From positions 112,792 through 176,791 of the forward strand of contig NZ_WXEY01000006.1 of the NCBI RefSeq assembly GCF_009877425.1: DNA of 64,000 nt, written 5' to 3'. The translations under genes were made by a program, and so were the position numbers. Numbering within the stretch: position 1 is the stretch's first letter; the number at the start of each line of letters is the position of its first letter. The notes beneath the pieces are model-generated. The model was given only the letters and a program-made list of their open reading frames with translations. It was not told the origin of the DNA and did not search any database. Source of the DNA: Heliomicrobium undosum (GTDB taxonomy: Bacteria > Bacillota > Desulfitobacteriia > Heliobacteriales > Heliobacteriaceae). Below, piece by piece: positions 47,946-59,773 of this stretch.

Positions 47946-48332
47946 TGCCGATTCCTCCCCCTGCGCGATATGTTTGCCCCTGCGAAGGATGCAACGAGGA
48001 ATGAAGCCGGGTTCTCGACAATAGCATGTTTGGGCAGGAATGATCTTTCTCCGTGGAGAATCATCTTCCTGCTAATATTATCCGAATAATTAAAAAATTC
48101 TTAAAAACAAGTGATGGAAAACGCTTTTCAGAGGTTCTCCATTCCCGAGGAACCGGTGAGAGGGAGGGATTGGTCAAGCCGTTACAGATGTAGACAGGTG
48201 TCTGCTATTATTTTAATTTTCTTAATTTAGAGATTTTTGAAAAAACTCAGGCAGGATTTCCGCTTTTGATTGCGTAGCTATTACGTACACTGGCGTCGCT
48301 TACAACGAGAGCTAAAAATGGGGGGAGATTGG
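47946..48332. promoter_or_regulatory. Divergent control region between acyl-CoA synthetase and thiolase operons
   Basis: This 387-base gap has two AT-rich patches (about 48075-48110 and 48206-48240) and a short palindrome AGACA-GG-TGTCT at 48192-48203 next to TATTAT. These are reasonable promoter and operator candidates, but no consensus -35/-10 pair was found. No gene is evident. Confidence 0.4.
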
Positions 48333-49511
48333 TTGCGAGATGTGGTCATCGTCAGCGCTGTCCGCACGCCGTTTGGCAAATTCGGAGGCGCCCTGTCGTC
48401 TGTAAAAGCGGTTGAGTTAGGCGCTGCCGCCATTCAGGGGGCGTTGCGGCAATGCGATCTGGCATCCGAGTCGGTCGAGTATGTCACGATGGGACAGGTG
48501 CTCCAGGGTGGCGCCGGTCAGATCCCGTCCCGCCAGGCTGCCCGCCTAGCCGGCATCCCCTGGGAAACCCCTTCCCTGACCGTCAACAAGGTCTGCGCCA
48601 GCGGCATGATCGCTGTGGCTCTCGTTGCCCGGATGATCGCGGCTGGAGAGATCGATGCGGCCGTCGCCGGCGGGATGGAGAGCATGAGCCAGGCGCCTTA
48701 TTTCCTGCCGTCGGCCCGCTGGGGACAGCGCATGTTCAACTTCGAGGCCGTCGACCTGATGGTCCATGACGGGCTCTGGTGTCCCTTTTACGACCGCCAC
48801 ATGGCCTTGCACGGCTCCGAAATGGCGGGAGAATATGGTGTCAGCCGGGAAGAGCAGGACGAGTGGGCCTTGCGCAGCCAGCAGCGGGCGGCGGCAGCCA
48901 TGGAACAGGGCTGGATCGCCGAAGAGATTGTTCCGGTGACGGTTCCGCAGAAAAAGGGCGCTCCGGCGATGATCAGCCGGGACGAGCAGCCCCGCCCCAC
49001 CACTCGGGAAGGATTGGCGAAACTGGCGCCCATCTTCGATCCAAACGGGACGGTGACCGCCGGCAATGCGCCCAGCGTCAATGACGGCGCCGGCGCGCTG
49101 GTCCTGATGAGCCGGGAAAAGGCAGAAGCGATGGGGATTTGTCCCCTGGCCACCTTGCTGGACCACACGGAAGTGGCCCTGGAAGCGCGAGATCTGGCGA
49201 GCGCGCCGGGTCATGCCATCAACCGGCTGCTGACCAAAACAGGAAAAACCCCGGACCAGATCGATCGATTTGAAGTGAATGAGGCCTTCGCCGCCGTCGT
49301 CCTCGTCAGCCAGAAAGTCGCCGGGTATGACCTGGAAAAGGTCAATGTCAACGGCGGGGCCATCGCCTTCGGCCATCCTATCGGCGCCAGCGGCGCCCGC
49401 ATCATGGCGACGCTCATCCATGGCTTGCGCCGCCGGGGCGGCGGCGTCGGCATCGCCGCCATCTGCAGCGGCGCCGCCCAGGGTGACGCCCTCATGGTGC
49501 GCGTCGACTGA
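48333..49511 (+). CDS. Acetyl-CoA acetyltransferase (thiolase)
   Basis: A 392-residue thiolase beginning [16 protein letters not shown], with nucleophile Cys in NKVCASGM (about residue 88), [20 protein letters not shown] and a C-terminal Cys in CSGAAQG. The last motif replaces the textbook CxGGGxG, as in a subgroup of thiolases. It cleaves acetoacetyl-CoA to two acetyl-CoA, or the reverse. TTG at 48333 follows GGGGGAG by 5 bases; ATG at 48318 is the alternative. It is the first gene of a run reaching the membrane FeS protein. Confidence 0.93.
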   Translation: MRDVVIVSAVRTPFGKFGGALSSVKAVELGAAAIQGALRQCDLASESVEYVTMGQVLQGGAGQIPSRQAARLAGIPWETPSLTVNKVCASGMIAVALVARMIAAGEIDAAVAGGMESMSQAPYFLPSARWGQRMFNFEAVDLMVHDGLWCPFYDRHMALHGSEMAGEYGVSREEQDEWALRSQQRAAAAMEQGWIAEEIVPVTVPQKKGAPAMISRDEQPRPTTREGLAKLAPIFDPNGTVTAGNAPSVNDGAGALVLMSREKAEAMGICPLATLLDHTEVALEARDLASAPGHAINRLLTKTGKTPDQIDRFEVNEAFAAVVLVSQKVAGYDLEKVNVNGGAIAFGHPIGASGARIMATLIHGLRRRGGGVGIAAICSGAAQGDALMVRVD

Positions 49512-49539
49512 TTCTTAGCTTCAGAAAGGACGAGGAAAC

Positions 49540-50391
<852 letters not shown>

Positions 50392-50401
50392 GAAAGGGTG
50401 A

Positions 50402-51556
50402 ATGGGCGACCCGATGGATTTCACGCTGAATGAGGAACAGGAACTTTTTTTGGAAATGGTGCGCAAGTTTGCCCGCCACGAGGTGGCCGCCGTCGCTGAG
50501 CAGGTCGACCGGGAGCACCGCTTTCCCCAGGAGACGATCGCCAAGATGGGCGAACTGGGTTTGCTCGGCCTCTCCATCCCGGAAGAGTACGGCGGTTCAG
50601 GCGGCGATTACCTCTCCTATGTGCTGATGATCGAGGAACTGGCCAAGGTCTGCGCCTCCACGGCGGTGATCGTCGCTGTCCATACGGGCCTCGCCTGCAC
50701 CAGCATCGCCCGCTTCGGCGCAGAAGCCCAGCGCGAAAAATTCCTGGGGCCATTGGCCGCCGGGGAGATAATCGGCGCCTATGCCCTGACAGAGCCGAAC
50801 GCCGGTTCCGACGCCGCCAGCCTGACCTTGACGGCTTCCGACGCCGGCGAGCACTGGCGACTAAACGGCAGCAAGGTCTTCATCACCAATGCCAGCGAGG
50901 CGGGTATCTTCGTCACCTTCGCGCGCACCGATCCGGCCAGCCGGGGGGCCGAGGGGATCACCTGCCTGATCGTCGAGCGGGACACGCCCGGCCTAACGAT
51001 CTCGAAGCCTGTGGAAAAGATGGGCCTTCACGGCTCCGTCACCTGTGAACTCCACTTTGACAACGCCCTCGTGCCGAAGGAGAACGTCCTTGGCGAGATC
51101 GGCCATGGTTTCAAGGTGGCCATGCAAATGCTCGACGGCGGCCGCATCGCCATCGCCGCCCAGGGCCTTGGTATCGCCGAAGGGGCCCTCGACTACGCCA
51201 TCCGTTACATCCGCCAGCGCGAACAGTTCGGGCGGCCGATCGCCGCCAACCAGGGCATCCAGTGGCTCGTGGCCGATCTGGCCACCGAGATCGACGCGGC
51301 GCGACTGCTCGTCTACCGGGCGGCCTGGCTGAAGACGGCCGGCCGGCCCCATGGCAAAGAGGCGGCCATGGCCAAGAAATTCGCCACCGATACGGCCATG
51401 CAGGTCACCTCCGATTGCGTCCAACTGTTGGGCGGGTACGGCTATACGCGGGAATACCCGGTGGAACGGCACATGCGCGACGCCAAGGTCACCCAGATCT
51501 ACGAGGGGACCAACCAGATCCAGCAGATGGTCATCGCCCGGCATCTGCTTCGTTGA
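50402..51556 (+). CDS. Acyl-CoA dehydrogenase (second copy)
   Basis: A 384-residue flavoenzyme closely related to the product at 41005-42144, with [52 protein letters not shown] and catalytic-Glu segment IYEGTNQIQQ. It is a probable butyryl-CoA dehydrogenase given the neighbours hbd, enoyl-CoA hydratase and etfBA. ATG at 50402 was kept; an ATG four codons in is equally possible. Confidence 0.93.
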   Translation: MGDPMDFTLNEEQELFLEMVRKFARHEVAAVAEQVDREHRFPQETIAKMGELGLLGLSIPEEYGGSGGDYLSYVLMIEELAKVCASTAVIVAVHTGLACTSIARFGAEAQREKFLGPLAAGEIIGAYALTEPNAGSDAASLTLTASDAGEHWRLNGSKVFITNASEAGIFVTFARTDPASRGAEGITCLIVERDTPGLTISKPVEKMGLHGSVTCELHFDNALVPKENVLGEIGHGFKVAMQMLDGGRIAIAAQGLGIAEGALDYAIRYIRQREQFGRPIAANQGIQWLVADLATEIDAARLLVYRAAWLKTAGRPHGKEAAMAKKFATDTAMQVTSDCVQLLGGYGYTREYPVERHMRDAKVTQIYEGTNQIQQMVIARHLLR

Positions 51557-51635
51557 AATCAAAAAGCTGCGTGCAAAAAGTAAATGGCAATTCGTTGAGT
51601 TGGTTCATTGAACTCGTTACAAGGGAGGGCGCGGA

Positions 51636-52418
51636 GTGGACTCTCAGAACCTGATCTATGAAACGGCTGGGGCGGTCGCCATCGTGACGGTCAACCGCCC
51701 CAAGGTGCTCAACGCCTTAAACCGGGCTGTCTTACTGGAACTTGACCAGACCTTCGCCGGCATCGCGGCTAATCGGGGGATCGCCGCCGTCATCGTGACC
51801 GGCGCCGGGGAAAAAAGCTTTGTCGCCGGCGCCGATATCGCCGAGATGAGCGGCTTTGGCGTTGCCGAGGCGCGAGAATTCTCCCGCTTAGGCCAGCAGG
51901 TATTCAACCGGATCGAGGAACTGCCCCAGCCGGTGATCGCCGCCGTCAACGGCTTTGCTCTCGGGGGCGGCTGTGAACTGGCGACGGCCTGTGACTTTCG
52001 CATCGCCGCAACGAAGGCCCGCTTCGGCCAACCGGAGGTCTCCCTAGGGGTCATCCCGGGTTTCGGCGGCACTCAGCGGTTGCCCCGCCTCGTCGGTCGC
52101 GGCATGGCCGCCCAGCTTCTCTTCACGGGTGACATGATCAGCAGCGAGGAAGCGCTGCGCATCGGCTTGGTCAACAAGGTTGTCCCCGCCGAAGCGTTGA
52201 TGGAAGAGGCGAAGGCCATCGCCGGGCGCATCGCCGGACGGGGTCCCCTGGCGGTGAGCGCCGCCAAAGCGGCGCTCCGGGAGGGCAGCAACATGGATCT
52301 CAACCGCGCCCTCGCCTATGAGGCGGAGCTCTTCGCCGGCGGGTTCTCCACGGCAGACCAAAAGGAAGGCATGGCCGCCTTTTTGCAAAAACGCCAAGCC
52401 GATTTCAAAGCGGAATAA
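51636..52418 (+). CDS. Enoyl-CoA hydratase / crotonase
   Basis: A 260-residue crotonase-fold protein with the oxyanion segments KSFVAGADIAEM and GFALGGGCELATACDFRIA, and the second acid residue in FGQPEVSLGVIPGFGGTQRL. It hydrates crotonyl-CoA to 3-hydroxybutyryl-CoA. It starts with GTG after AGGGAGGGCGCGGA. It lies 79 bases after the dehydrogenase gene. Confidence 0.94.
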   Translation: MDSQNLIYETAGAVAIVTVNRPKVLNALNRAVLLELDQTFAGIAANRGIAAVIVTGAGEKSFVAGADIAEMSGFGVAEAREFSRLGQQVFNRIEELPQPVIAAVNGFALGGGCELATACDFRIAATKARFGQPEVSLGVIPGFGGTQRLPRLVGRGMAAQLLFTGDMISSEEALRIGLVNKVVPAEALMEEAKAIAGRIAGRGPLAVSAAKAALREGSNMDLNRALAYEAELFAGGFSTADQKEGMAAFLQKRQADFKAE

Positions 52419-52432
52419 AGGAGGTCGAAGCG

Positions 52433-53197
52433 GTGAAGATCGCCGTACTGCTCAAGCAAACCTTCGATACGGAGGACCGGATCATCGTCAAGGACGGCGT
52501 CGTCGTTCCGGAAGGGGTCACCTACATCATCAACCCCTATGACGAACTGGCACTGGAAGCGGCCTTGCAGATCAAGGAAAAAGCCGGCAAGGGCGAGGTG
52601 GTCCTTTTTTCCGCCGGCGGCGCCAAAGTGCAGGAGGCGTTGCGCAAGGCCCTCGCCATGGGCGCTGATCGAGCCGTGCGCATCGATACGGAGGGGTTGA
52701 TCGCCGATGAAGGGATAGTCGCCGCCGCCCTGGCTGAAGCCCTCAAACCGGGCGGCTTTGATCTTATCCTCTGCGGCTGGCGGGCCATCGACGACGGCTC
52801 GGCCCAGGTCGCCATCCGGGTGGCCGAGCTATTGGACCTGCCCCAACTCAACGTGGTGACGAAGCTGGAGATCGAGGGGAACAAGGCGCTGGCCTGGCGG
52901 GAGATCGACGGCGGCAGCGAGATCCTCGAAGCGCCCCTGCCCGTCCTGGTCACGACCCAGCGGGGACTTAACGAGCCCCGCTACCCCAATATGAAAGGGA
53001 TCATGCAGGCGAAGAAAAAGGAGTTGAAGACGATCCCCGCCGGCAGCCTTGTGCCCGTTGGCCTGAAAGCAAAGGTCCAGAACGGCGACACATTCCTTCC
53101 CAAAGCCAAGACCGCAGGAAAGGTCTACAAGAGCGATCCCGCCGCCGCCGTGCAGGCGCTGGTGGCGGCCCTTCGGGAAGAGGCCAAGGTGATCTGA
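52433..53197 (+). CDS. etfB: Electron transfer flavoprotein beta subunit
   Basis: A 254-residue ETF beta subunit with INPYDELALEAALQIKEK and the family signature region near VTKLEIEGNKALAWREIDGG. It forms the ETF heterodimer with the alpha subunit, accepting electrons from the acyl-CoA dehydrogenases. It starts with GTG after AAGGAGG. Confidence 0.95.
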   Translation: MKIAVLLKQTFDTEDRIIVKDGVVVPEGVTYIINPYDELALEAALQIKEKAGKGEVVLFSAGGAKVQEALRKALAMGADRAVRIDTEGLIADEGIVAAALAEALKPGGFDLILCGWRAIDDGSAQVAIRVAELLDLPQLNVVTKLEIEGNKALAWREIDGGSEILEAPLPVLVTTQRGLNEPRYPNMKGIMQAKKKELKTIPAGSLVPVGLKAKVQNGDTFLPKAKTAGKVYKSDPAAAVQALVAALREEAKVI

Positions 53198-53285
53198 ACG
53201 GGTGATCTGCTCAATGGCATTGGACCATTTCAAGTGGATAGCGCTGACGAAAAACGAAGGTGAAGAAAAGGGAGGAACGTAAGGC

Positions 53286-54263
53286 ATGGCAAAGGTCTGG
53301 GTCGTACCGGAGGTGCAGGATCAAAAGCTGAAAAAGATCAGCCTGGAGATGATCACCCTCGCGCGCCGGCTGGGGGATGTGGAAGCCGTCTTGATCGGGG
53401 AAGGCGTCTCCCCTGTGGCGGCGGAACTGGGCAACTACGGTGTGGGCAAGGTGATTGTGGCCGACCATGCCGATTTGAAAACCTACACAGCAGCTACGTA
53501 TGGGCGGGTTTTATCTGATCTGATCCGGCGCGACCAACCGGAGATCGTTCTCATCGGCAACACGGCCACCGGAAGGGACCTGGCGCCTCGCGTCGCCCAG
53601 CGGGTGGACGCCGGCCAGATCAGCGACGTGATCGACTATCGGGATAATCTCTTCATTCGGCCCATCTATGCCGGAAAAGCCTTTCAACAGGTAACAGCCG
53701 TCGCCTATCCGTTGATCGTCACCGTTCGCCCCAATGTCTTTAAAGCTGCCGAACCGATTGGCGGCGGGGCGGCGCCTATCGTCGAGACGGCAACGGTGTC
53801 CCTCACCGGCGATGACCTGCGGGTGATTGTCCGCGACGTAGTCCGCCAGGTGACAGGCCGACCCGAACTGACAGAGGCCGAGATCATCGTCTCCGGCGGA
53901 CGAGGCATGAAAGGCGCCGATGGATTTCTCATCCTCGAGGCCCTGGCCAATGTGCTGGGTGCCGCCGTCGGCGCCTCCCGAGCTGCTGTCGACGCCGGCT
54001 GGCGCCCGCACCAGGAACAGGTGGGACAGACCGGAAAGACGGTGTCACCGACCTTGTACATCGCCGCCGGCATATCGGGCGCCATCCAACACCTGGCAGG
54101 GATGAGCGGTTCCAAGGTCATCGTCGCCATCAACAAGGATTCTGAAGCCAACATCTTCAAAGCGGCCGACTACGGCATCGTGGGCGATCTCTTTGAGGTG
54201 ATCCCCCTGCTGACAGAGGAATTTCAGCGGGCTCTGGCGTGGAATTCGGAGCAGGCGGGATGA
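53286..54263 (+). CDS. etfA: Electron transfer flavoprotein alpha subunit
   Basis: A 325-residue ETF alpha subunit with the C-terminal FAD-binding domain: SGGRGMKGADGF, GASRAAVDAGW, GQTGKTVSPTLYIAAGISG and ISGAIQHLAGM. The alpha subunit lacks a ferredoxin-like extension, so it looks like the ordinary non-elongated type. Its stop overlaps the start of the next gene. Confidence 0.95.
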   Translation: MAKVWVVPEVQDQKLKKISLEMITLARRLGDVEAVLIGEGVSPVAAELGNYGVGKVIVADHADLKTYTAATYGRVLSDLIRRDQPEIVLIGNTATGRDLAPRVAQRVDAGQISDVIDYRDNLFIRPIYAGKAFQQVTAVAYPLIVTVRPNVFKAAEPIGGGAAPIVETATVSLTGDDLRVIVRDVVRQVTGRPELTEAEIIVSGGRGMKGADGFLILEALANVLGAAVGASRAAVDAGWRPHQEQVGQTGKTVSPTLYIAAGISGAIQHLAGMSGSKVIVAINKDSEANIFKAADYGIVGDLFEVIPLLTEEFQRALAWNSEQAG

Positions 54264-56308
54264 ACGGGCTCAACGCAGCGGCTTTTTTGGTCCTCCTCGC
54301 TCTCGCCAGCGGGTACACCCTTTTTGAGGTCCGGCGCCGCTACCGCTACACCCAGTTCGGCAAGCCGGAAGACCGCTTCGATTGTCCCGATGAGCGGCGG
54401 AAGGCTGTGCTCACCCATGTGTTCGGTCAAAAAAAGGTGCTGCAGGACCCTGTTTCCGGCAGCCTGCACCTGTTGATCATGTGGGGATTTCTCGTCCTCG
54501 GACTCGGCGTGCTGAACATGGTCGCCGAAGGGCTCTTCTCCCACCCCATCCCCGGGGTGGGAAACAATTCTGCCTATCTGCTCGTCAAAGATCTCTTCCT
54601 TATGCTCGTCACTGTCGGTGTCGCTGGCAGCCTCTTGCGTCGGACTGTCTTCAAGCCGGAGCGGCTGGAAAACAGCGGCGAAGCCTTTTTGATCCTCGGA
54701 TTCATCCTGATCATCGTCGCCAGTGAAGCCCTGTCCCATGGCGCCCAGTTTGCTGCGGGAGAGGGCCTTCACCTGAAGACCTATGCGCCGGTGGCCGCCT
54801 TGGCGTCCCAGCTTTTTGCTGGTTACCAGCCGGGGCAAGCGGAAGCGGCGGTCTGGGTTTTCTGGTGGCTGCACTTCGTCACCATGTTCGCCTTCGCCGT
54901 CCTGATCCCCCGTTCCAAACACCTGCACCTCGTCTTCGCCCCCTTCAACGCCTACTGGAAATCGCTTGAACCGAAGGGGGCGCTCAGCAAAATCGACTTT
55001 GAAGACGAGTCGGTCGAATCCTACGGCGCCGCCAAACTGGAGGACTTCACGTGGAAGCAGCTCTTTGACGCCTACACCTGCGTCCAGTGCGGCCGTTGCA
55101 CCGATCAATGCCCAGCCTATCAGACGGGGAAACCGCTCAATCCAAAGGCACTCCATGTGACCTTGCGCAGCCATATCGACGAGAAAGGACCGCTATTGGA
55201 ACGGATTCGTAGGCAAGTCGCTGCCGCCGACAGCGCTTCCGAACAAAGTCTATCCGCTCAAGGAGCCGAATGCCTGACCGAAGCCGAAGCGGCAACCCTG
55301 GAGAAAAAGGTGACCGGCGAGATCTTTAGCGAAGACTTCTTCTGGAGCTGCACCACCTGCCGGGGCTGCATGGAGGCCTGCCCTGTCAGCAACGAGCATA
55401 TTCCCAAACTGATCGAAATGCGCCGGTACATGGTGCTGACCGAGAGCGAGTTTCCCGAAGATGTGCAGCGGACCTTCAACAACATGGAAAAGCAAGGGAA
55501 CCCTTGGGGACTGCCGAAAGGCAGCCGCGGCGAATGGGTCGACGGCCTCGACGCGCCTGTGCCAACCCTGGACGAGGAGCCGGAGGCGGAGTATCTCCTC
55601 TACGTAGGCTGCGCCGGTTCTTTTGACGACCGGGCCCGCAAGGTGACCCGGTCGCTTGTCCGCCTCCTGCAAAGGACCGGCGTTTCTTTCGCCATCCTGG
55701 GCGGCGATGAGTGGTGCTGCGGCGAAACGGCCCGCCGGATGGGCAACGAGTATCTCTTCCAGGAGACGGCGATGACCAACGTGGAGACCTGGAAAGAGCT
55801 GAACATCAAGAAGATCATTACGGCCTGCCCCCACTGCTACAACACCCTCAAAAACGAATACCCCCAGTTCGGCGGCGATTTTGAGGTGATCCACCACACG
55901 TCTCTTCTGGAACGGCTGGTCCGCGAAGGGAAGCTGAAACCGGCCAAACCGGTCGATCTGACGGTCACCTTCCACGACTCCTGCTACCTGGGTCGCTACA
56001 ACGAGATCTACGAGTCCCCTCGGAGCGTCCTTACCGCCATCGGCGGCCTCAGGCTGACGGAGATGCCGCGCCACCTGGAAAAATCCTTCTGCTGCGGCGC
56101 TGGTGGCGGCCGCATGTGGATGGAGGAACACCTGGGCAGCCGGATCAATGAAAACCGCACTGAAGAAGCGCTGCAAACGGGGGCCGATGTGATCTGCTCG
56201 GCCTGCCCCTACTGCTTGACCATGCTGACCGACGGCGTAAAGGCCAGCGAGACTGAAGGGCGGGTGCAGACGATCGACCTGGCGGAGTTGTTGGAGCGGA
56301 GCCTATAA
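54260..56308 (+). CDS. Membrane FeS oxidoreductase, probable ETF:menaquinone oxidoreductase
   Basis: A 682-residue protein with a NarI-like membrane domain of about five to six TM helices (residues 1-235). Two 4Fe-4S motifs follow, CVQCGRCTDQCP (near 280) and CTTCRGCMEACP. Two CCG cysteine-rich domains come next, around CCGETARR (about residue 495) and CCGAGGGRMW (about 617), as in HdrD and GlpC. Proteins of this build next to etfBA are proposed to carry electrons from ETF to menaquinone. The ATG overlaps the etfA stop (ATGA), implying coupled expression and a shared job. Which haem ligands bind in the membrane part cannot be judged by eye. Confidence 0.9.
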   Translation: MNGLNAAAFLVLLALASGYTLFEVRRRYRYTQFGKPEDRFDCPDERRKAVLTHVFGQKKVLQDPVSGSLHLLIMWGFLVLGLGVLNMVAEGLFSHPIPGVGNNSAYLLVKDLFLMLVTVGVAGSLLRRTVFKPERLENSGEAFLILGFILIIVASEALSHGAQFAAGEGLHLKTYAPVAALASQLFAGYQPGQAEAAVWVFWWLHFVTMFAFAVLIPRSKHLHLVFAPFNAYWKSLEPKGALSKIDFEDESVESYGAAKLEDFTWKQLFDAYTCVQCGRCTDQCPAYQTGKPLNPKALHVTLRSHIDEKGPLLERIRRQVAAADSASEQSLSAQGAECLTEAEAATLEKKVTGEIFSEDFFWSCTTCRGCMEACPVSNEHIPKLIEMRRYMVLTESEFPEDVQRTFNNMEKQGNPWGLPKGSRGEWVDGLDAPVPTLDEEPEAEYLLYVGCAGSFDDRARKVTRSLVRLLQRTGVSFAILGGDEWCCGETARRMGNEYLFQETAMTNVETWKELNIKKIITACPHCYNTLKNEYPQFGGDFEVIHHTSLLERLVREGKLKPAKPVDLTVTFHDSCYLGRYNEIYESPRSVLTAIGGLRLTEMPRHLEKSFCCGAGGGRMWMEEHLGSRINENRTEEALQTGADVICSACPYCLTMLTDGVKASETEGRVQTIDLAELLERSL

Positions 56309-56320
56309 ACCTTGATGAGA

Positions 56321-56373
56321 AAAAGAGCGGAAAGTCGCGCATCGTAACTGCGCAGCCTTCCGCTCTTTTTTTG
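56321..56373 (+). terminator. Terminator of the beta-oxidation operon
   Basis: AAAAGAGCGGAA pairs with TTCCGCTCTTTT (56358-56369) around an inner hairpin region, followed by more T residues. The A-rich 5' side also makes it a terminator for the convergent nitroreductase gene. Confidence 0.88.
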
Positions 56374-56385
56374 CTCAATATTTTT

Positions 56386-57024
56386 TTAGTCCCCGGCCTT
56401 ACGATTTTCAAAACCAACCCAGGTCACCCTCCCCGGCTTGCGGGGAGGCGCCGGTGGCGATTGATCGGGATAACCCAGGGTGATCAGGGCGACCAGTTCC
56501 TGGCCGGCGACACCGAGGCGTTCGTTCACCTCGTCCGCCACATGGAGGGGGCCCGTCATCCAACAGGTGCCAAGACCGTTGGCATGGGCCGCGAGCAGCA
56601 TGTTCTGGATCGACGCCGCCACGCTCTGCAGATTGGTGGAGTACTCGAAATGGGCCACCCGTCGTTCCTGAAGGTTCAGGTCGCCTGGCGGCGGCGCGCA
56701 CTCCGCGGGGCCGTAACAGAAGATAAGGATGGGCGCTCTGCCCAGGTCTTGAAAAAACTCCAGCGTGAACTTAATCACCTTCGGCTTGTCGGCGAAAATG
56801 CGCTCCAGCTTGGGCAGGATCGACTGGCCCGAACGGCCGATCACCGCCAGCAGGTCAACTCGTTTTTCCCCACGGACGACGACGAAGCGCCAAGGTTGAA
56901 TGTTCATATTCGACGGCGCCCACAAGCCGGCCACGATGATCTGTTCGATCACTTCTACAGGAGGTTCGTCGGGTTTATACTTGCGGATGCTTCTGCGGCC
57001 TTGAATCGACGATGCCAGATCCAT
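56386..57024 (-). CDS. Nitroreductase family protein
   Basis: A 212-residue FMN-dependent nitroreductase-fold protein starting SIQGRRSIRKYKPDEPPVE, with WAPSNMNIQPWRFVVVRG and GLGTCWMTGP (FMN and dimer segments). It probably reduces quinones, nitro compounds or flavins with NAD(P)H. A serine replaces glycine in some positions of the C-terminal loop; the substrate is unknown. It converges on the catabolic operon and is divergent from gyrA. Confidence 0.9.
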   Translation of the reverse strand: MDLASSIQGRRSIRKYKPDEPPVEVIEQIIVAGLWAPSNMNIQPWRFVVVRGEKRVDLLAVIGRSGQSILPKLERIFADKPKVIKFTLEFFQDLGRAPILIFCYGPAECAPPPGDLNLQERRVAHFEYSTNLQSVAASIQNMLLAAHANGLGTCWMTGPLHVADEVNERLGVAGQELVALITLGYPDQSPPAPPRKPGRVTWVGFENRKAGD

Positions 57025-57139
57025 TAACCATCCCCCTTTAGAAATTTTCTATAAATTCAGTAAACTAACTTCGCGATAACCATAATGAATTCCTCCTGTG
57101 CTCGTCCATCCCCTATTTGAGCGGGACGACAGGCAGCCT

Positions 57140-57168
57140 TTGAAAGAGGCGGCTAGATTGGTTATAAT
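57140..57168 (+). promoter_or_regulatory. gyrA promoter
   Basis: TTGAAA (57140-57145) and TATAAT (57163-57168) with an exact 17-base spacer form a strong vegetative promoter. The start would be near 57175, giving a leader of about 55 nt with SD GAGGTGA just before the gyrA ATG. Confidence 0.85.
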
Positions 57169-57229
57169 AGTAAAGATGAGCACCGTATAAGCGGACATGG
57201 TACGGAATATGACATGAGGTGAACATCCG

Positions 57230-59668
57230 ATGTCGGATATGGTCGGAAAAGTTGTCCCCATCAAACTCGAAGACGAAATGAAAAAATCCTTCCTCGATTA
57301 CTCGATGAGCGTCATCGTCTCCCGGGCGCTGCCCGATGTGCGCGACGGGCTCAAGCCCGTTCATCGCCGGATTCTCTATACCCTCTATGAAACGGGCCGG
57401 ACGCCCGACAAGCCCTACAGCAAATCCGCCGGTCTCGTCGGCGATGTCATGGGCCGCTACCACCCCCATGGCGACTCGGCGATCTATGACGCCACCGTCC
57501 GCTTGGCCCAGGATTTCTCCACACGCTACATGCTCGTCGACGGACACGGCAACTTCGGCTCCATCGACGGCGACCCGGCGGCGGCGATGCGGTACACGGA
57601 ATTGCGCATGGCCAAGATCACGAGCCACATCCTGGCCGACATCGACAAGAACACCGTCGATTTTAAACCCAACTATGATGACAAGCGGGAGGAACCGACT
57701 GTCCTGCCGTCACGGGTGCCGAACCTGCTCTTAAACGGCTCCTCCGGCATCGCCGTCGGCATGGCCACTAACATCCCGCCTCACAACCTGACCGAGATTA
57801 TCGACGCCGTCATCATGATGATCGAAAACCCGATGACGAGCATCGAAGACCTGATGAAGGTCATCAAAGGTCCCGACTTCCCCACCGGCGCCCTGATCAT
57901 GGGACGCGACAGCATCCGCCAGGCCTACACGACCGGACGCGGCTCCATCATCATGCGCGCCAAGGCTCGCATCGAAAAGATGAATGGCAACAAGATGCGC
58001 ATCCTCGTCCATGAGATCCCCTACCAGGTGAACAAAGCGAAACTGTTAGAGCGCATCGCCGATCTGGTCCGGGACAAGCGCGTCGACGGCATCACCGACC
58101 TTCGGGATGAATCGGACCGGCGGGGCATGCAGATCGTCATCGAACTGCGCCGCGACGTGAACCCCCAGATCGTGCTTAACCAGTTGTTCAAGTATACGCA
58201 AATGCAGGAGACCTTCGGCGTCATCATGCTGGCCCTCGTCGACGGCGTGCCCAAGGTGCTTAACCTGCGCGACATGCTCTACTACTACCTGGAGCACCAG
58301 AAAGACGTCATCGTCCGCCGGACCCGCTACGACCTTGAGAAGGCTGAAGCGCGCGCCCATATCCTTGAAGGCCTGCGCATCGCCATCGACAACATCGACC
58401 GGATCATCGAGATCATCCGCACCTCCCGGGACGAGGACGAAGCCCGTCCCACCCTGATGGAGGAGTTTAAACTCAGCGACAAACAGGCCCAAGCCATTTT
58501 GGACATGCGCCTCAAGCGCCTGGCCGGTTTGGAGCGGGCAAAAATCGAGAACGAGTACCAGGAGTTGTTATCGAGCATCGCCTATTTTCGCGCTGTCCTC
58601 AATTCGGAGAAGATGGTCCTGGACATCATCAAAAAAGAGATCTCCGACATCAAAGATAAATTCGCCGATCCCCGCCGCACCGAGATCACCGGCGGCGGCG
58701 CCGACATCGACGTGGAGGACCTGATCGCGGAAGAAGACGCTGTCATCACCATCACCCACAACGGCTACATCAAGCGCCTGCCGGTCAATACATACAAGGC
58801 CCAGCGCCGGGGCGGCCGGGGGGTCACCGGCATGGGGACCAAAGAGGATGACTTCGTGGAGCACCTCTTTGTCACCACGACCCACCACACCCTGCTCTTC
58901 TTCACCGACCGCGGCAAGGTCTACCGCTTGAAGACCCACGAGATCCCCGAGGCGTCGCGGACGGCCAAGGGGACGGCCATCGTCAACCTGCTGGCGATCA
59001 CCGGCGATGAAAAGGTCAACGCCGTCATCCCCGTCAAGGAGTTTGCCGCTGACCAGTACCTCTTCACGGCGACACGCAGTGGCATCGTCAAGAAGACCTC
59101 CCTCCAGCACTATGACACGGCGCGAAAAGAAGGATTGATCGCCCTCACCCTTGATGAAGGCGACGAACTGATCGGCGTCAAGCTCACCGACGGCCAGAGC
59201 GACATCCTGCTGGCCACCCGTGGGGGCATGGCCGTTCGCTTCAATGAGACCGATGTGCGCGAGATGGGTCGGACGGCCCGCGGCGTCAAAGGGATCGAAC
59301 TGGCCAAGGGCGACTTTGTCGTCGCCCTTGACGCGGTCAAGGACGACGATGAACTGTTGATGATCACCGAACTCGGCATGGGCAAGCGCACCCCCCTCAC
59401 GGAATACCGCAAGCAAAACCGGGGCGGCAAAGGCATCCTGGCCATGCGCCTCACCAACAAGACGGGCTTGATGGCCGGCATCAAGGTGGTCCGTCCCGGT
59501 GACGAGTTGATGGTCATCTCCGCCGAGGGTGTCATCATCCGTCTGAACGTCGATGAGATCAGCGTCCTCAGCCGCGTCACCCAGGGCGTGAACATCATGC
59601 GGATGAGCGCCAACGACAAGGTGGTCGCCCTCGCCCGGGTGGCCATGCGGGAAGAGGACGACGAGTAA
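57230..59668 (+). CDS. gyrA: DNA gyrase subunit A
   Basis: An 812-residue subunit with a winged-helix and tower domain. The quinolone-resistance region includes [10 protein letters not shown], the active-site Tyr lies in [10 protein letters not shown], and the C-terminal beta-pinwheel carries the GyrA box [11 protein letters not shown] (about residues 525-535). It cuts and rejoins DNA as A2B2 with GyrB to introduce negative supercoils. It has its own promoter, consistent with being separated from gyrB by the catabolic block. Confidence 0.97.
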   Translation: MSDMVGKVVPIKLEDEMKKSFLDYSMSVIVSRALPDVRDGLKPVHRRILYTLYETGRTPDKPYSKSAGLVGDVMGRYHPHGDSAIYDATVRLAQDFSTRYMLVDGHGNFGSIDGDPAAAMRYTELRMAKITSHILADIDKNTVDFKPNYDDKREEPTVLPSRVPNLLLNGSSGIAVGMATNIPPHNLTEIIDAVIMMIENPMTSIEDLMKVIKGPDFPTGALIMGRDSIRQAYTTGRGSIIMRAKARIEKMNGNKMRILVHEIPYQVNKAKLLERIADLVRDKRVDGITDLRDESDRRGMQIVIELRRDVNPQIVLNQLFKYTQMQETFGVIMLALVDGVPKVLNLRDMLYYYLEHQKDVIVRRTRYDLEKAEARAHILEGLRIAIDNIDRIIEIIRTSRDEDEARPTLMEEFKLSDKQAQAILDMRLKRLAGLERAKIENEYQELLSSIAYFRAVLNSEKMVLDIIKKEISDIKDKFADPRRTEITGGGADIDVEDLIAEEDAVITITHNGYIKRLPVNTYKAQRRGGRGVTGMGTKEDDFVEHLFVTTTHHTLLFFTDRGKVYRLKTHEIPEASRTAKGTAIVNLLAITGDEKVNAVIPVKEFAADQYLFTATRSGIVKKTSLQHYDTARKEGLIALTLDEGDELIGVKLTDGQSDILLATRGGMAVRFNETDVREMGRTARGVKGIELAKGDFVVALDAVKDDDELLMITELGMGKRTPLTEYRKQNRGGKGILAMRLTNKTGLMAGIKVVRPGDELMVISAEGVIIRLNVDEISVLSRVTQGVNIMRMSANDKVVALARVAMREEDDE

Positions 59669-59773
59669 GCGGGCAGGTCGGCGCCGATAGGCTGTCGATC
59701 AGTAAATTTGCTGGGGATAAGCCAATTGATTGGCAGTAGGATGAGGCAAACCGGGGGGAAAGAGGGAGCGGCT